DNA of 64,000 nt from assembly GCA_946615905.1 (NCBI GenBank), contig CAMOIE010000002.1, positions 122,924 through 186,923 of the forward strand, written 5' to 3'. This document shows positions 52,755 through 60,708 of the stretch, piece by piece. Each line of letters begins with the position of its first letter. Position 1 is the first letter of the stretch. The position numbers were made by a program, and so were the translations under genes. The notes beneath the pieces are model-generated. The model saw only the letters and a program-made list of their open reading frames with translations. It was not told where the DNA came from and did not search any database. This stretch comes from an uncultured Treponema sp. (GTDB taxonomy: Bacteria; Spirochaetota; Spirochaetia; Treponematales; Treponemataceae).

Positions 52755-52944
52755 GGGCGGCACCCGCTCGCCGAGCGGGTCGCTACGTCCGGGGTTCGCT
52801 AACCGCTCATAAGCTTCGCCATGAATGTGGACGTGCCGGCATGGATGCCGGCGTGAACGGAGACGGAAATCGATTAAATCGATTTCCGTGGGGTAGGCTG
52901 AGCCATGGAGGGCGAAGCCTACCCGCCCCTCCCATCGCTGCCGC
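52755..52944 (+). repeat. Modular GC-rich intergenic element, copy C, with three internal hairpins
   Basis: Left part GGGCGG, GCGGGTCGCTACGTCC, TTCGCT, CGCTCAT; then hairpins GCCGGCAT-GG-ATGCCGGC (52835-52852), ACGGAAATCGAT-TAA-ATCGATTTCCGT (52863-52889) and GGGTAGGCT/AGCCTACCC (52891-52924); right end CCATCGCTGCCGC. Confidence 0.75.
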
Positions 52945-52964
52945 TTTTCGACAGGTCGCTCTAG

Positions 52965-52996
52965 CGGTCTTGCAGGGGCAAGACCGAGACTCGCTA
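52965..52996 (-). repeat. Dispersed CGGTCTTGC-stem repeat, second copy
   Basis: CGGTCTTGC-AGGG-GCAAGACCG (52965-52986) followed by AGACTCGCT; reverse complement of the copy at 49161-49192. Confidence 0.8.
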
Positions 52997-53003
52997 AAAT
53001 CGC

Positions 53004-53753
53004 TCATTTAATCACGATTTTTGCGCTTAATGAAAAAATTGCGGCGTCAAGGCCGTCGCCCTTGGAAAGAGAGGCAAGCGGAATATAAGCCCTGAACTCG
53101 CCACCCACAGAAAAGTTTCCGAGATTCCTCAGATATGAAAAAGAGACTTCCGGGTACAAAAATCGCATATCGCCCATAAGATAGGAGTTGATTTTTGACA
53201 CATCGTCTCCGGCAGTCGTGTTAGTTCCACCGCCCTCGTCAGAGCTTTTGACGCCGTTCGAAAGAATTCCGTAGCGGGCCAAAAATCCGATTCCCCCGCC
53301 AAACTGAAAAATGTTCTGCCCGTAAGAAAGGGAATAAATTGCGTTCAAATCCAGCATGGCGGAAAAAACTGTCGCAGTCCGGTTTTCTACTTCGGCCGGT
53401 CTGGCCGCCTCTCCGTCCCAAAGGTAGTAGTTCGTAAAAAAATGGACGTGGGGCTGGAATCTCACCGGGAGGTTTGTAAAAAAATCCATTCCGAATCCGA
53501 GTGAATACATAATCGGATGAGGGGCGGAATTTTTAGGGGAGTCGGTGTTTAACATCAAGTTCGGGCCGAGGGTAAAAAATATATCGTAAGTTTTTTCTTT
53601 TTTTTGGCTCAGGATGATATTCTGACCAGTCTGACTGGTTATGCCCTTGCTGGATTCTTCCATATCCACCTCTTGAAGTTCTTGGGCATAAGATTTTTTT
53701 ACCGGAGTGAGGAAAAAAATTGTTGTCAGAATCAGAAAAAAAATTTTTTTCAT
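53004..53753 (-). CDS. Exported outer-membrane beta-barrel-like protein
   Basis: A 249-aa protein with signal peptide MKKIFFLILTTIFFLTPVKKSYA. The mature protein consists of amphipathic strands with glycine and aromatic residues (YDIFFTLGPNLMLN, IFQFGGGIGFLARYG, FSVGGEFRAYIPL) typical of an eight-strand-like outer-membrane barrel. Not assigned to a named family. Its ATG overlaps the stop of the upstream lipoprotein gene (TAATG), so they are co-translated. No SD of its own is obvious, which fits coupling. Confidence 0.65.
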   Translation of the reverse strand: MKKIFFLILTTIFFLTPVKKSYAQELQEVDMEESSKGITSQTGQNIILSQKKEKTYDIFFTLGPNLMLNTDSPKNSAPHPIMYSLGFGMDFFTNLPVRFQPHVHFFTNYYLWDGEAARPAEVENRTATVFSAMLDLNAIYSLSYGQNIFQFGGGIGFLARYGILSNGVKSSDEGGGTNTTAGDDVSKINSYLMGDMRFLYPEVSFSYLRNLGNFSVGGEFRAYIPLASLSKGDGLDAAIFSLSAKIVIK

Positions 53754-54949
53754 TATTTTTGCGCTGATTTTTCCATCGTTGGCAGTTCAGAATACAAAAT
53801 ATTGGCCAAGTCAACGATTAAAAATCCAGAGCGGCCAGTTTTGTAAAAATCGCTTTCTTCCCATGCGGCGGCCATTTTCCCGCCAGAAATGCAGAAATAG
53901 TTGTAGGAAAATCCGTCCGGCAGTTTTGGCAGTCTGAACGCGACAGGCTCCCCCTTGTTCAAAATGAATTTGCCGTCCAGTGCCCCTGAAAAATAAGTTG
54001 TTCCGTCAGAGAAAAGGGCGCAAATCCAACCGGGGGCGACAATTGCCTCTGCTTTTAAAGATGATTCTCCGCTACCGCTCAAAAATGAATTCGGCGAGAA
54101 TCCGCCGGCAGTCGAGCAGGTCACGATAAAATTGAAATCCGCCGGAATGTTTGCCAAAAGTTCTTGAAGCCTTTCCGGGGCTTTTGAAAAATTTTTCGGC
54201 GACTTTACGTTTCTGTATTCGCTTTCGTTTGAGCCGGAGAGCTTTACTTTTCCGCTCTGCGTGACTGGCGAAAGGGAAGTCAGCGCAGCCGGGGTCTTCC
54301 ATTTGATGTAGTCAAAGACGATCCTTGTGTCTTCTGTGGATTTTACGCATGAGTAAAAATTCATTCCATCGTAAAAAGAGCCTGTAATTTCGCCCCCGTC
54401 AGTCAAATTCAAGTCGCCGTAAGTCACCGCTGGGAAAAATGTCTTGGACTCTGTGTTCAAGCGGACCAAATAGGGTCTGTTTGCATCACCTTTGTTTGAT
54501 GAGGATGAACTTTTTATGTCGACTGCGGAATCCTCGTTGAAAAATGAAGATTTATAAAGCGTGAAAAACGGCATTCCGTCCGAAAAAAAGAGATTTTCCG
54601 CTGTCGAATTGCTGAAAAGTCTGTAGTCCTGAAACAAAAGAGGCTTTCCGTCCTCGTCAAAAGAAATCATTCCAAGCCGGTTGACCAAAAGCCAGCCCCT
54701 TCCATTACCGTCGGAATTCGCGGCGTTCACACGGAGACTTTCCGTCCACGGTTTTAACGCTTGAATCGCAGAGCTTTGCGGCAAATTTGCGGTGGCAAAG
54801 CCATCGGATGTAAAATAATACCAGGCGTGGTCAGTAACTGAAGTTTCCGGGATATTTTGCGCGGAGTCAGAATCAATTTTTTTATTTTTACAGGCAATCA
54901 GAGCCAGCAGTGAGATTGTGCAAAGTGAAAGAGTCGCTATTTTGTTCAT
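53753..54949 (-). CDS. Lipoprotein of unknown function
   Basis: A 398-aa protein. ATG 54949 is preferred because it begins a good signal peptide, MNKIATLSLCTISLLALIAC, with the lipobox LIAC. An in-frame ATG at 54976 would add nine hydrophilic residues. The body has repeated beta-strand patterns (GWLLVNRLGMISFDEDGKPL; YLVRLNTESKTFFPAVTYG; GWICALFSDGTTYFSGALDG) that look like blades of a beta propeller. No enzyme motif. It overlaps the downstream barrel-like gene by one base, suggesting a lipoprotein/outer-membrane pair. Confidence 0.7.
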   Translation of the reverse strand: MNKIATLSLCTISLLALIACKNKKIDSDSAQNIPETSVTDHAWYYFTSDGFATANLPQSSAIQALKPWTESLRVNAANSDGNGRGWLLVNRLGMISFDEDGKPLLFQDYRLFSNSTAENLFFSDGMPFFTLYKSSFFNEDSAVDIKSSSSSNKGDANRPYLVRLNTESKTFFPAVTYGDLNLTDGGEITGSFYDGMNFYSCVKSTEDTRIVFDYIKWKTPAALTSLSPVTQSGKVKLSGSNESEYRNVKSPKNFSKAPERLQELLANIPADFNFIVTCSTAGGFSPNSFLSGSGESSLKAEAIVAPGWICALFSDGTTYFSGALDGKFILNKGEPVAFRLPKLPDGFSYNYFCISGGKMAAAWEESDFYKTGRSGFLIVDLANILYSELPTMEKSAQK

Positions 54950-55001
54950 AAGGATATTGTCGGCATTTTTGGCCATGATGACAAGATGACGGGAGACACT
55001 T

Positions 55002-55667
55002 TCATTTTATATTGAATTGCCCCTCGATTTTATATGAATAGCCACGTAACTTGTTTTCCAGTGTGACTTCTGATTCCGAATACCGTATTTCTGAGATTGT
55101 TGATTTTCCGTCTTGAATCATGCGGCCTGTAAGAATTTCTCTGCTAGACCCGTCATTTTCATAAATCCACTCGGAAGTTTTCAAAAAGCGGAGCCCTTTT
55201 TTTCCTAAGGCGGCGGCGATTTTTTCAAAGTCGTAAAAGATGTACTGGATGTCTGCGATTATGTATTCAGCTTTTAGTGATTTTGGCAAAACTGATGACT
55301 GAGACTTGACGGATTTTCCATCAAAAACGATTTCTCCAAGAGAAGATCCGAGGGGATTCAAAAGGTTCAGGTAGATTTTTTCATGATTGATTATTAAAAG
55401 ACAGTCTGACTCAAAAGTCCGGCCTTTAAAATCCGCGGTAAAATGGCAATATGAGTCTGGTGAAAATTGAAAGTCACTTGGTGGAAGAAGGGTGAAAGTT
55501 TTCGTGTTGTTGACGTAAGTATAGAGATTTTCTGACTCGACCATTTGAATTTCCGGTTGCCTTGGTCTGAAAGTTTGGCAGGAAGCTAGAAAAATGGAAA
55601 ATGATAAATTGAAAATTACTATTGAAAAGTGTGGAAATCGTAATTTTTTTTGAATGATTTCTATCAT
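55002..55667 (-). CDS. Lipoprotein resembling DUF3261
   Basis: A 221-aa protein with signal peptide and lipobox FLASC (C about 30). The phrases FTLLPPSDFQFS, LLNPLGSSLGEIVFDGKSV, LPKSLKAEYIIADIQYIFYD and the C-terminal ENKLRGYSYKIEGQF follow the DUF3261 pattern known from lipoproteins beside aryl-polyene gene clusters; no such cluster is seen here. It may be a LolA/LolB-like lipid-binding fold. A GATAAT box (55674-55679) ends 6 bases before ATG, so probably leaderless. It lies 52 bases upstream of the lipoprotein gene at 54949. Confidence 0.5.
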   Translation of the reverse strand: MIEIIQKKLRFPHFSIVIFNLSFSIFLASCQTFRPRQPEIQMVESENLYTYVNNTKTFTLLPPSDFQFSPDSYCHFTADFKGRTFESDCLLIINHEKIYLNLLNPLGSSLGEIVFDGKSVKSQSSVLPKSLKAEYIIADIQYIFYDFEKIAAALGKKGLRFLKTSEWIYENDGSSREILTGRMIQDGKSTISEIRYSESEVTLENKLRGYSYKIEGQFNIK

Positions 55668-55836
55668 GGCGGCATTATCGCTTTTTTTTGTCTTATAAGC
55701 AATAAAATCTCAAAAACTTTTCAAAAAACTATAGACCCATGACATGCAATTTATTAATATCTGTTTTCGTGCTGTAAAAAATCAGGCTTGCCTGTTTTGA
55801 CCAGCGCCAAATATTTTTTTTTCAGGCGGCGGTATT

Positions 55837-57009
55837 TTGTTCAATCGCAGTGAATTTATTCCGGATTCCGAGTGGAATCGTTTCAAGGAATTTTCCAAGG
55901 ATTTGGAAACTCCGAATGTTGTGGTGAATGTTCACCAGGTCAAGCGTAATTTTATCAAACTGCGCGATTCTTTCCCATTTGCACGTATTTATTATGCAAT
56001 CAAAGCCAATCCCGGCGAGCCGATTTTGCGAATGCTTGCTGACATGGGTTCGAACTTTGACATTGCTTCTCGCTATGAGCTTGATAAAATCATGGCTCTG
56101 GGCGTGGAACCTGAGCGTCTTTCTTATGGCAATACTATTAAAAAGGCACGCGATGTAAAATATTTTTACGAAAAAGGCGTCCGCATGTTTGCCACGGACT
56201 CAAAGGACGACCTCAAGAATATCGCTGAATATGCGCCGGGTTCAAAAGTCTATGTCCGCATGTTGATTGACAATACGACCAGCGCGGACTGGCCCTTGAG
56301 CCGCAAATTCGGCTGCCACCCTGACATGGCCTACGACCTCTTGGTTCTTGCCCGCGATTTGGGTCTGACCCCTTACGGCGTTTCCTTCCATGTCGGAAGC
56401 CAGCAGCGTGACATCGGTGTCTGGAACGACGCGATTGCAAAGGCGACTTATCTTTTCTCCTCACTTGAGGAAGAGGAAGACATCAAGTTGCAGATGATCA
56501 ACATGGGAGGCGGATTCCCTGCCCACTACATCCAGCCGACAAACGAGCTTAAAGACTACGCTTCTGAAATCACCCGCTACCTGCACGATGACTTTGGTGA
56601 TGATATTCCCGAAATCATTTTGGAGCCTGGCCGCTCTCTCGTCGGCGACTGCGGAATCCTCACAAGTGAAATAGTCCTTATTTCCCGCAAGAACAACACG
56701 GCCTTGCAGAGATGGGTTTATCAGGACGCTGGAAAATTCAACGGATTGATTGAGACTTTGGACGAGTCAATAAAATATCCGATTATTACCGACAAGGACG
56801 AGGCCGGGGCAAAAGAGGGCGAGGTCATTTTGGCAGGCCCGACTTGTGACTCTGCTGACATAATGTATGAGAACATAAAGTATCGTCTTCCTCTTTCTTT
56901 GAAGGCTGGCGACAAGCTTTACTGGCTTTCCACGGGAGCCTACACCTCAACCTACGCTTCTGTTGAGTTCAACGGCTTCCCCCCGATAAAGACCTACTTT
57001 ATGGAATAG
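55837..57009 (+). CDS. Ornithine/lysine decarboxylase-like PLP enzyme (fold type III)
   Basis: A 390-aa enzyme of the eukaryote-like ODC / bacterial lysine-ornithine decarboxylase group. PLP lysine K56 is in YYAIKANP; GVSFHVGSQQ, MINMGGGFP, EPGRSL and the C-terminal GPTCDSADIM, with the catalytic Cys, are all present. It likely makes putrescine or cadaverine. The start is TTG 55837 with AGGCGG upstream; no other in-frame start is nearby and family length fits. The gene ends in a bidirectional terminator. Substrate choice between ornithine and lysine cannot be read. Confidence 0.88.
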   Translation: MFNRSEFIPDSEWNRFKEFSKDLETPNVVVNVHQVKRNFIKLRDSFPFARIYYAIKANPGEPILRMLADMGSNFDIASRYELDKIMALGVEPERLSYGNTIKKARDVKYFYEKGVRMFATDSKDDLKNIAEYAPGSKVYVRMLIDNTTSADWPLSRKFGCHPDMAYDLLVLARDLGLTPYGVSFHVGSQQRDIGVWNDAIAKATYLFSSLEEEEDIKLQMINMGGGFPAHYIQPTNELKDYASEITRYLHDDFGDDIPEIILEPGRSLVGDCGILTSEIVLISRKNNTALQRWVYQDAGKFNGLIETLDESIKYPIITDKDEAGAKEGEVILAGPTCDSADIMYENIKYRLPLSLKAGDKLYWLSTGAYTSTYASVEFNGFPPIKTYFME

Positions 57010-57050
57010 TTTTAGGTAATGAAAAATAAATAATTAAAAGTGAAAAAAAA

Positions 57051-57098
57051 GGACAGCGTGACGGTGAACTTCATCAACCGGAACGCTGTCCTTTTTTA
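57051..57098. terminator. Bidirectional terminator between convergent genes
   Basis: A-run, then GGACAGCGT (57051-57059) paired with ACGCTGTCC (57083-57091) around an inner CGGT/AACCG stem, then a T run. It serves both 55837 (+) and 57117 (-). Confidence 0.85.
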
Positions 57099-57116
57099 TT
57101 AATTGCCAATTATAAA

Positions 57117-58340
57117 TTATTTTGCAAGACAGGCGTCAAGCTCGGCGGCAATCTGCTTTTTGTCGAGTTTTTGGCCGATTATGCAGAGCTTTATCATGCG
57201 GTCTCCGTTTTTCTCGTCCCAGTCCTTGGCGATGTCCGGGTTTTCGGCGAGGATTTCCTTCTGCTCGTTTTTGGGCAGGGTGCAAATCCACTGTCCTGAC
57301 GGACCGGCCTGAATCTGGCGGCCTGATGTCTCGTAGACGTAGGCGACTTCCGGCTCATCGGTGAACCAAATCAAGCCCTTGCAGCGGATGATGTTGCGGG
57401 GCCACTTTCCTGCGTACTCGTCCAAAAGTGAGCGGTCAAAGCCCGCGCGACGGTAGTAGATGAATGTCGAGATTCCGTACTCGTCCTCATCGCTTCCTGC
57501 GTCTCCCTCGTGCTTGTGCTCGTGGTGGTGATGCTCATGTCCGTGCTCATGCTCTTCGTGGTGGTCGTGTTCATCGTGGTCTTCATGCTCATGGTGATGC
57601 TCGTGTTCATCCTCATCATGGTCATCGTCTTCGTCAACTTCGTCTTCTTCAAGGTGCTTGCACCATCCAGCTGACATGTAAACTTTGTCGAACTCAAAGG
57701 AGCCTGTCGCAAGAATGTCGGCAACATCGGCCTTTCCGTGGTCTGTCTCGATGATTTTGACTCCGGGGTGTAGGATGTTAATCACCGCGCGGACTTTTTT
57801 GAATTCGTCCTCAGTAACGAGGTCTTTTTTGTTGATTACAAGTGTTGAGCAGAACTCAATCTGCTGGACGAGCAAAGACTCAATGTCCTCTTCTCCCATT
57901 GTCTCTTTTTTGAGAAGTTTGTCTCCGCCTGCGAATTCGTCAACGAGGCGTTTTGCGTCAACCACGCCCACGACGTTATCGACCACGCCGTTTTTGATTG
58001 TCTCAAGCTCCTGGGCAATCGGCATAGGCTCGCAGACACCGGAAGCCTCAATCAGAATGTAGTCGTATTTTCCTGTCTTGATAAGGTTTTCGATGTTCTG
58101 TGCAAGCGCTGACTTCAAAGTGCAGCAGATACAGCCGTTTGTGAGCGGAACGATTGAAGATGTGTCGGTGATTTTCGCACCGTCGGCAATCAGTTTTGCG
58201 TCAACGTTGACTTCGCCGATGTCATTTACGATGACGGCGACTTTATATCCCTTCTGATTGTTCAGAACCTGATTCAAAAGCGTCGTTTTTCCGGCGCCAA
58301 GATAGCCGCAGAGCAGCGTAATCGGAGTTTTTTTAGCCAT
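57117..58340 (-). CDS. CobW/P47K-family GTPase with histidine-rich metal region
   Basis: A 407-aa metallochaperone-type GTPase. Walker A GYLGAGKT at 12-19; the CxCC metal motif C70-I-C72-C73; NKKDL guanine-specificity segment; and a C-terminal CobW_C domain (FDRSLLDEYAGKWP, then GRQIQAGPSGQWI). Between about residues 230 and 283 lies a very His/Asp/Glu-rich stretch, suited to storing or sensing zinc, nickel or cobalt. The family delivers metal to client enzymes using GTP. No Zur-like site or zinc transporter gene is seen nearby. It may be expressed under metal limitation, but this is inference. Confidence 0.9.
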   Translation of the reverse strand: MAKKTPITLLCGYLGAGKTTLLNQVLNNQKGYKVAVIVNDIGEVNVDAKLIADGAKITDTSSIVPLTNGCICCTLKSALAQNIENLIKTGKYDYILIEASGVCEPMPIAQELETIKNGVVDNVVGVVDAKRLVDEFAGGDKLLKKETMGEEDIESLLVQQIEFCSTLVINKKDLVTEDEFKKVRAVINILHPGVKIIETDHGKADVADILATGSFEFDKVYMSAGWCKHLEEDEVDEDDDHDEDEHEHHHEHEDHDEHDHHEEHEHGHEHHHHEHKHEGDAGSDEDEYGISTFIYYRRAGFDRSLLDEYAGKWPRNIIRCKGLIWFTDEPEVAYVYETSGRQIQAGPSGQWICTLPKNEQKEILAENPDIAKDWDEKNGDRMIKLCIIGQKLDKKQIAAELDACLAK

Positions 58341-58446
58341 TTTCTGTCCTTTCCCGGTAAATCGAAAGACCGGGCAATAATTTCATATAGAAGATACTGA
58401 TTTTCAGGCAAAACGGCAATTGAAATTGCAAGGGAATTGCAAATCT

Positions 58447-58908
58447 TTATTGATCCTCTGGGTCTAGGACATTTAAAAGTTCATATAAAAGTCTGTAGAG
58501 CTGGGCGCATTTTTCGGACGAAAGACGGAGACAAGAACCGACCTGACCGGGAATTTCTTTGGCCTTTTCTTTTAGATCCTTTCCTTTTTGGGTGAGGGAA
58601 ACTGTGACGATTCGTTCATCCTGCTTGCTGCGTTTTCTACTTATGTAGCCGAGTGTTTCCATTTTTTTGAGCAGGGGAGTCAGTGTGCCGTGATCTAAGA
58701 AAAGTTTTTTGCACAAGTCTCCGACTGTCTCATTGTCTTTTTCCCAGAGGACTAGGAAAACTATGTATTGGGTGTAAGTCAGACCGAGTGAAGAGAAAAA
58801 GGGTGTGTAAAGATTAGTGACTTTGCGGGCGGCGGCATATAATGGAAAGCAAAGTTGATTTTCTAGTTTCAGGCTTTCTTCTTGATTGATTTCGTTTGAT
58901 TCGGCCAT
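58447..58908 (-). CDS. OhrR-like MarR-family regulator
   Basis: A 153-aa winged-helix regulator. LCFPLYAAARKV places a cysteine at residue 20, the redox-sensing position of OhrR; GLTYTQYIVFLVLWEKD, LDHGTLTPLLKKME (recognition helix) and RSKQDERIVTVSLT (wing) are strongly OhrR-like. Such proteins repress peroxide-resistance genes until organic hydroperoxide oxidises the Cys. No ohr gene is adjacent. SD TAGGAGG precedes ATG 58908, and a consensus promoter lies upstream. Confidence 0.85.
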   Translation of the reverse strand: MAESNEINQEESLKLENQLCFPLYAAARKVTNLYTPFFSSLGLTYTQYIVFLVLWEKDNETVGDLCKKLFLDHGTLTPLLKKMETLGYISRKRSKQDERIVTVSLTQKGKDLKEKAKEIPGQVGSCLRLSSEKCAQLYRLLYELLNVLDPEDQ

Positions 58909-58935
58909 AGCTACCTCCTAAAATTTTACTTCAAA

Positions 58936-58964
58936 AGTTTATTTTACAAAAGGTAATTTGTCAA
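58936..58964 (-). promoter_or_regulatory. Promoter of the OhrR-like gene
   Basis: On the minus strand: TTGACA (58959-58964), 17-bp spacer, TAAACT (58936-58941). Confidence 0.65.
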
Positions 58965-58987
58965 TTTTGATAACACATTCTTATTGC

Positions 58988-59392
58988 TTAATGCAGGCGG
59001 ATTATGTAGTCTCTCTCCACGCTGACTACGCGGGGGTCTTTTTCAAGGCGTGCTTTCAAAGCGTCGAGCTGCTTGTCGCTGTAGTCGATTCCGGTTCCAA
59101 GGCAGCAGGAAGCGAAATTCCTGTAGTTGTAGATGAGGCCGAGTCCGTAGTCTTTTGCAAGGCTTATCGCCTCCTCGTCAGAAAGATTCTGTGAGAGCAT
59201 GACGATTACAGTCCGCCTTGAATATTCTCGTTTTTCCTCCGGCGGCTTTTCGTCCAGCTCCGACAAAATCTCGCTTTCAGAAATCGCCTCTACAGCCTCT
59301 GTTTCCTCAAGCGGCTTTGCGGATTTACAGCTTAATGCGATGAAAATTGAGAAGAGAAAAATAAGAAAGCTGGTGAGAGTTTTTTTCAGCAT
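58988..59392 (-). CDS. Small lipoprotein with inhibitor I9 / subtilisin-propeptide-like domain
   Basis: A 134-aa protein. ATG 59392 opens a signal peptide ending in the lipobox IALSC (C about 22). After an acidic linker, residues about 60-134 (RTVIVMLSQNLSDEEAISLA, in part, then KQLDALKARLEKDPRVVSVERDYI) match the ferredoxin-like I9 propeptide pattern, including the closing VVSVERD. A stand-alone I9 domain usually acts as a chaperone or inhibitor of subtilases; no protease lies beside it. TATAAT at 59403-59408 (TG one base before) ends 10 bases upstream, so a near-leaderless mRNA is likely. Confidence 0.65.
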   Translation of the reverse strand: MLKKTLTSFLIFLFSIFIALSCKSAKPLEETEAVEAISESEILSELDEKPPEEKREYSRRTVIVMLSQNLSDEEAISLAKDYGLGLIYNYRNFASCCLGTGIDYSDKQLDALKARLEKDPRVVSVERDYIIRLH

Positions 59393-59496
59393 GACGCTTC
59401 CAATTATAGCAGATTTTTCGCTGGAAAACATAAAAAATATTTTGCCTGACATAGGGCTTTCGCTTTCCGTTTTCTGGCGGTAAAATATATGGCACT

Positions 59497-60708
59497 TTGA
59501 TTTGCAAACTTTTTTACAGGGGCAGGCAGCTGCTGGTCAACCTCGCCATCAGGCTTCTTTCAAGAGAGCCGGAACTTGTCACAGGCTCTGGCTGCCTCCT
59601 GAAAATTCCTGAGATGCTTGCGGAAAAGAAAATCCGCTCAGTCCTTGTCATTACTACGCCCGGCTTTATTCGGCGGAAAAGCTTGTTGCCTCTTTTTGCG
59701 ACCTTTGCCAAAGCTGGAATCAAAGCGACTGTTTTCACTGATGTCATAAGCGACCCGGACATTGACTGCGTGACGCGGGCTTTCTCTGCCTACATGGAAG
59801 GCGACTGCGAGGCTGTCATTGCGGTCGGCGGCGGCTCTGTGATTGACTGCGCGAAAATTGCCCTGGCAAAAGCCGTCCGGCCTGACATGGACATAAGGAA
59901 TATGCGGGGAATGCTCAAAATCCGCAGAAAACTTCCGCCCCTCTATGCTGTTCCCACGACCGCAGGGACCGGCTCCGAGGTGACAGCCGGCGCTGTGATT
60001 ACTGACGGCAATCTCAAGCTTGTAATCGAGGACTTCTGCCTTGTTCCAAGCCATGCGATTCTTGACCCCGCTCTCTCTCTTTCCATGCCAAAAGAACTGA
60101 CAGCGGCCACTGGAATTGATGCCTTGACCCATGCGGTCGAGGCCTACATAAACCGCTTCTCATCAAAAAAGGCCAGACGAAATGCCCGGCTGGCTGTGAA
60201 AGTTATCTATGAGAATCTTCCTAAGGCTTTTGCTGATAGAAATGACATTGGGGCTAGGGAAAAAATGCTTACAGCATCCTTTTGCGCGGGTATTGCCATC
60301 ACCAACGCTTTTGTAGGCTATGCCCACGCCCTTGCCCATGGAATCGGCGGACTTTACGGAATCCAGCACGGTCTTGCGAACGCCGCGATTCTTCCTTCCG
60401 TGTTGGAATATTACGGAAAATCCGCTTGGAAAAGGCTTTCAGAGCTTGCTGATTTAGTCGGGGCAGCTGGTGAGAGTCAAAGAGAGAAGTCCGGGGCTTT
60501 TATCCAGTCTGTGAGAAAACTTTCCGTCTCCCTTGGACTGCCTGACAAAATCCAGCCCCTTGATGAAAAAGACTTTGAGCTGTTGGCGGACAGGGCGTTT
60601 TTTGAGGCGAATCCCGCGTACCCTGTCCCTGAAATCTGGTCAAATGAATACTTTAAGAAAGTCCTCAGCTCTTTTTTGCCTTCTTCCGCTGCAGTGCCGA
60701 GACGATGA
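59497..60708 (+). CDS. Iron-containing alcohol dehydrogenase
   Basis: A 403-aa group III dehydrogenase. The NAD(P) site AVGGGSVIDCAKI is near residue 110; VPTTAGTGSEVT and the iron ligands in GIDALTHAVEAY and YAHALAHGIGGLYGIQHG are present. It reduces aldehydes or oxidises alcohols; the substrate is not evident. The start TTG 59497 is unusual; TAAAAT at 59481-59486 lies 10 bases upstream and there is no SD. Its 3' end overlaps the convergent symporter gene by 44 bases. Confidence 0.9.
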   Translation: MICKLFYRGRQLLVNLAIRLLSREPELVTGSGCLLKIPEMLAEKKIRSVLVITTPGFIRRKSLLPLFATFAKAGIKATVFTDVISDPDIDCVTRAFSAYMEGDCEAVIAVGGGSVIDCAKIALAKAVRPDMDIRNMRGMLKIRRKLPPLYAVPTTAGTGSEVTAGAVITDGNLKLVIEDFCLVPSHAILDPALSLSMPKELTAATGIDALTHAVEAYINRFSSKKARRNARLAVKVIYENLPKAFADRNDIGAREKMLTASFCAGIAITNAFVGYAHALAHGIGGLYGIQHGLANAAILPSVLEYYGKSAWKRLSELADLVGAAGESQREKSGAFIQSVRKLSVSLGLPDKIQPLDEKDFELLADRAFFEANPAYPVPEIWSNEYFKKVLSSFLPSSAAVPRR

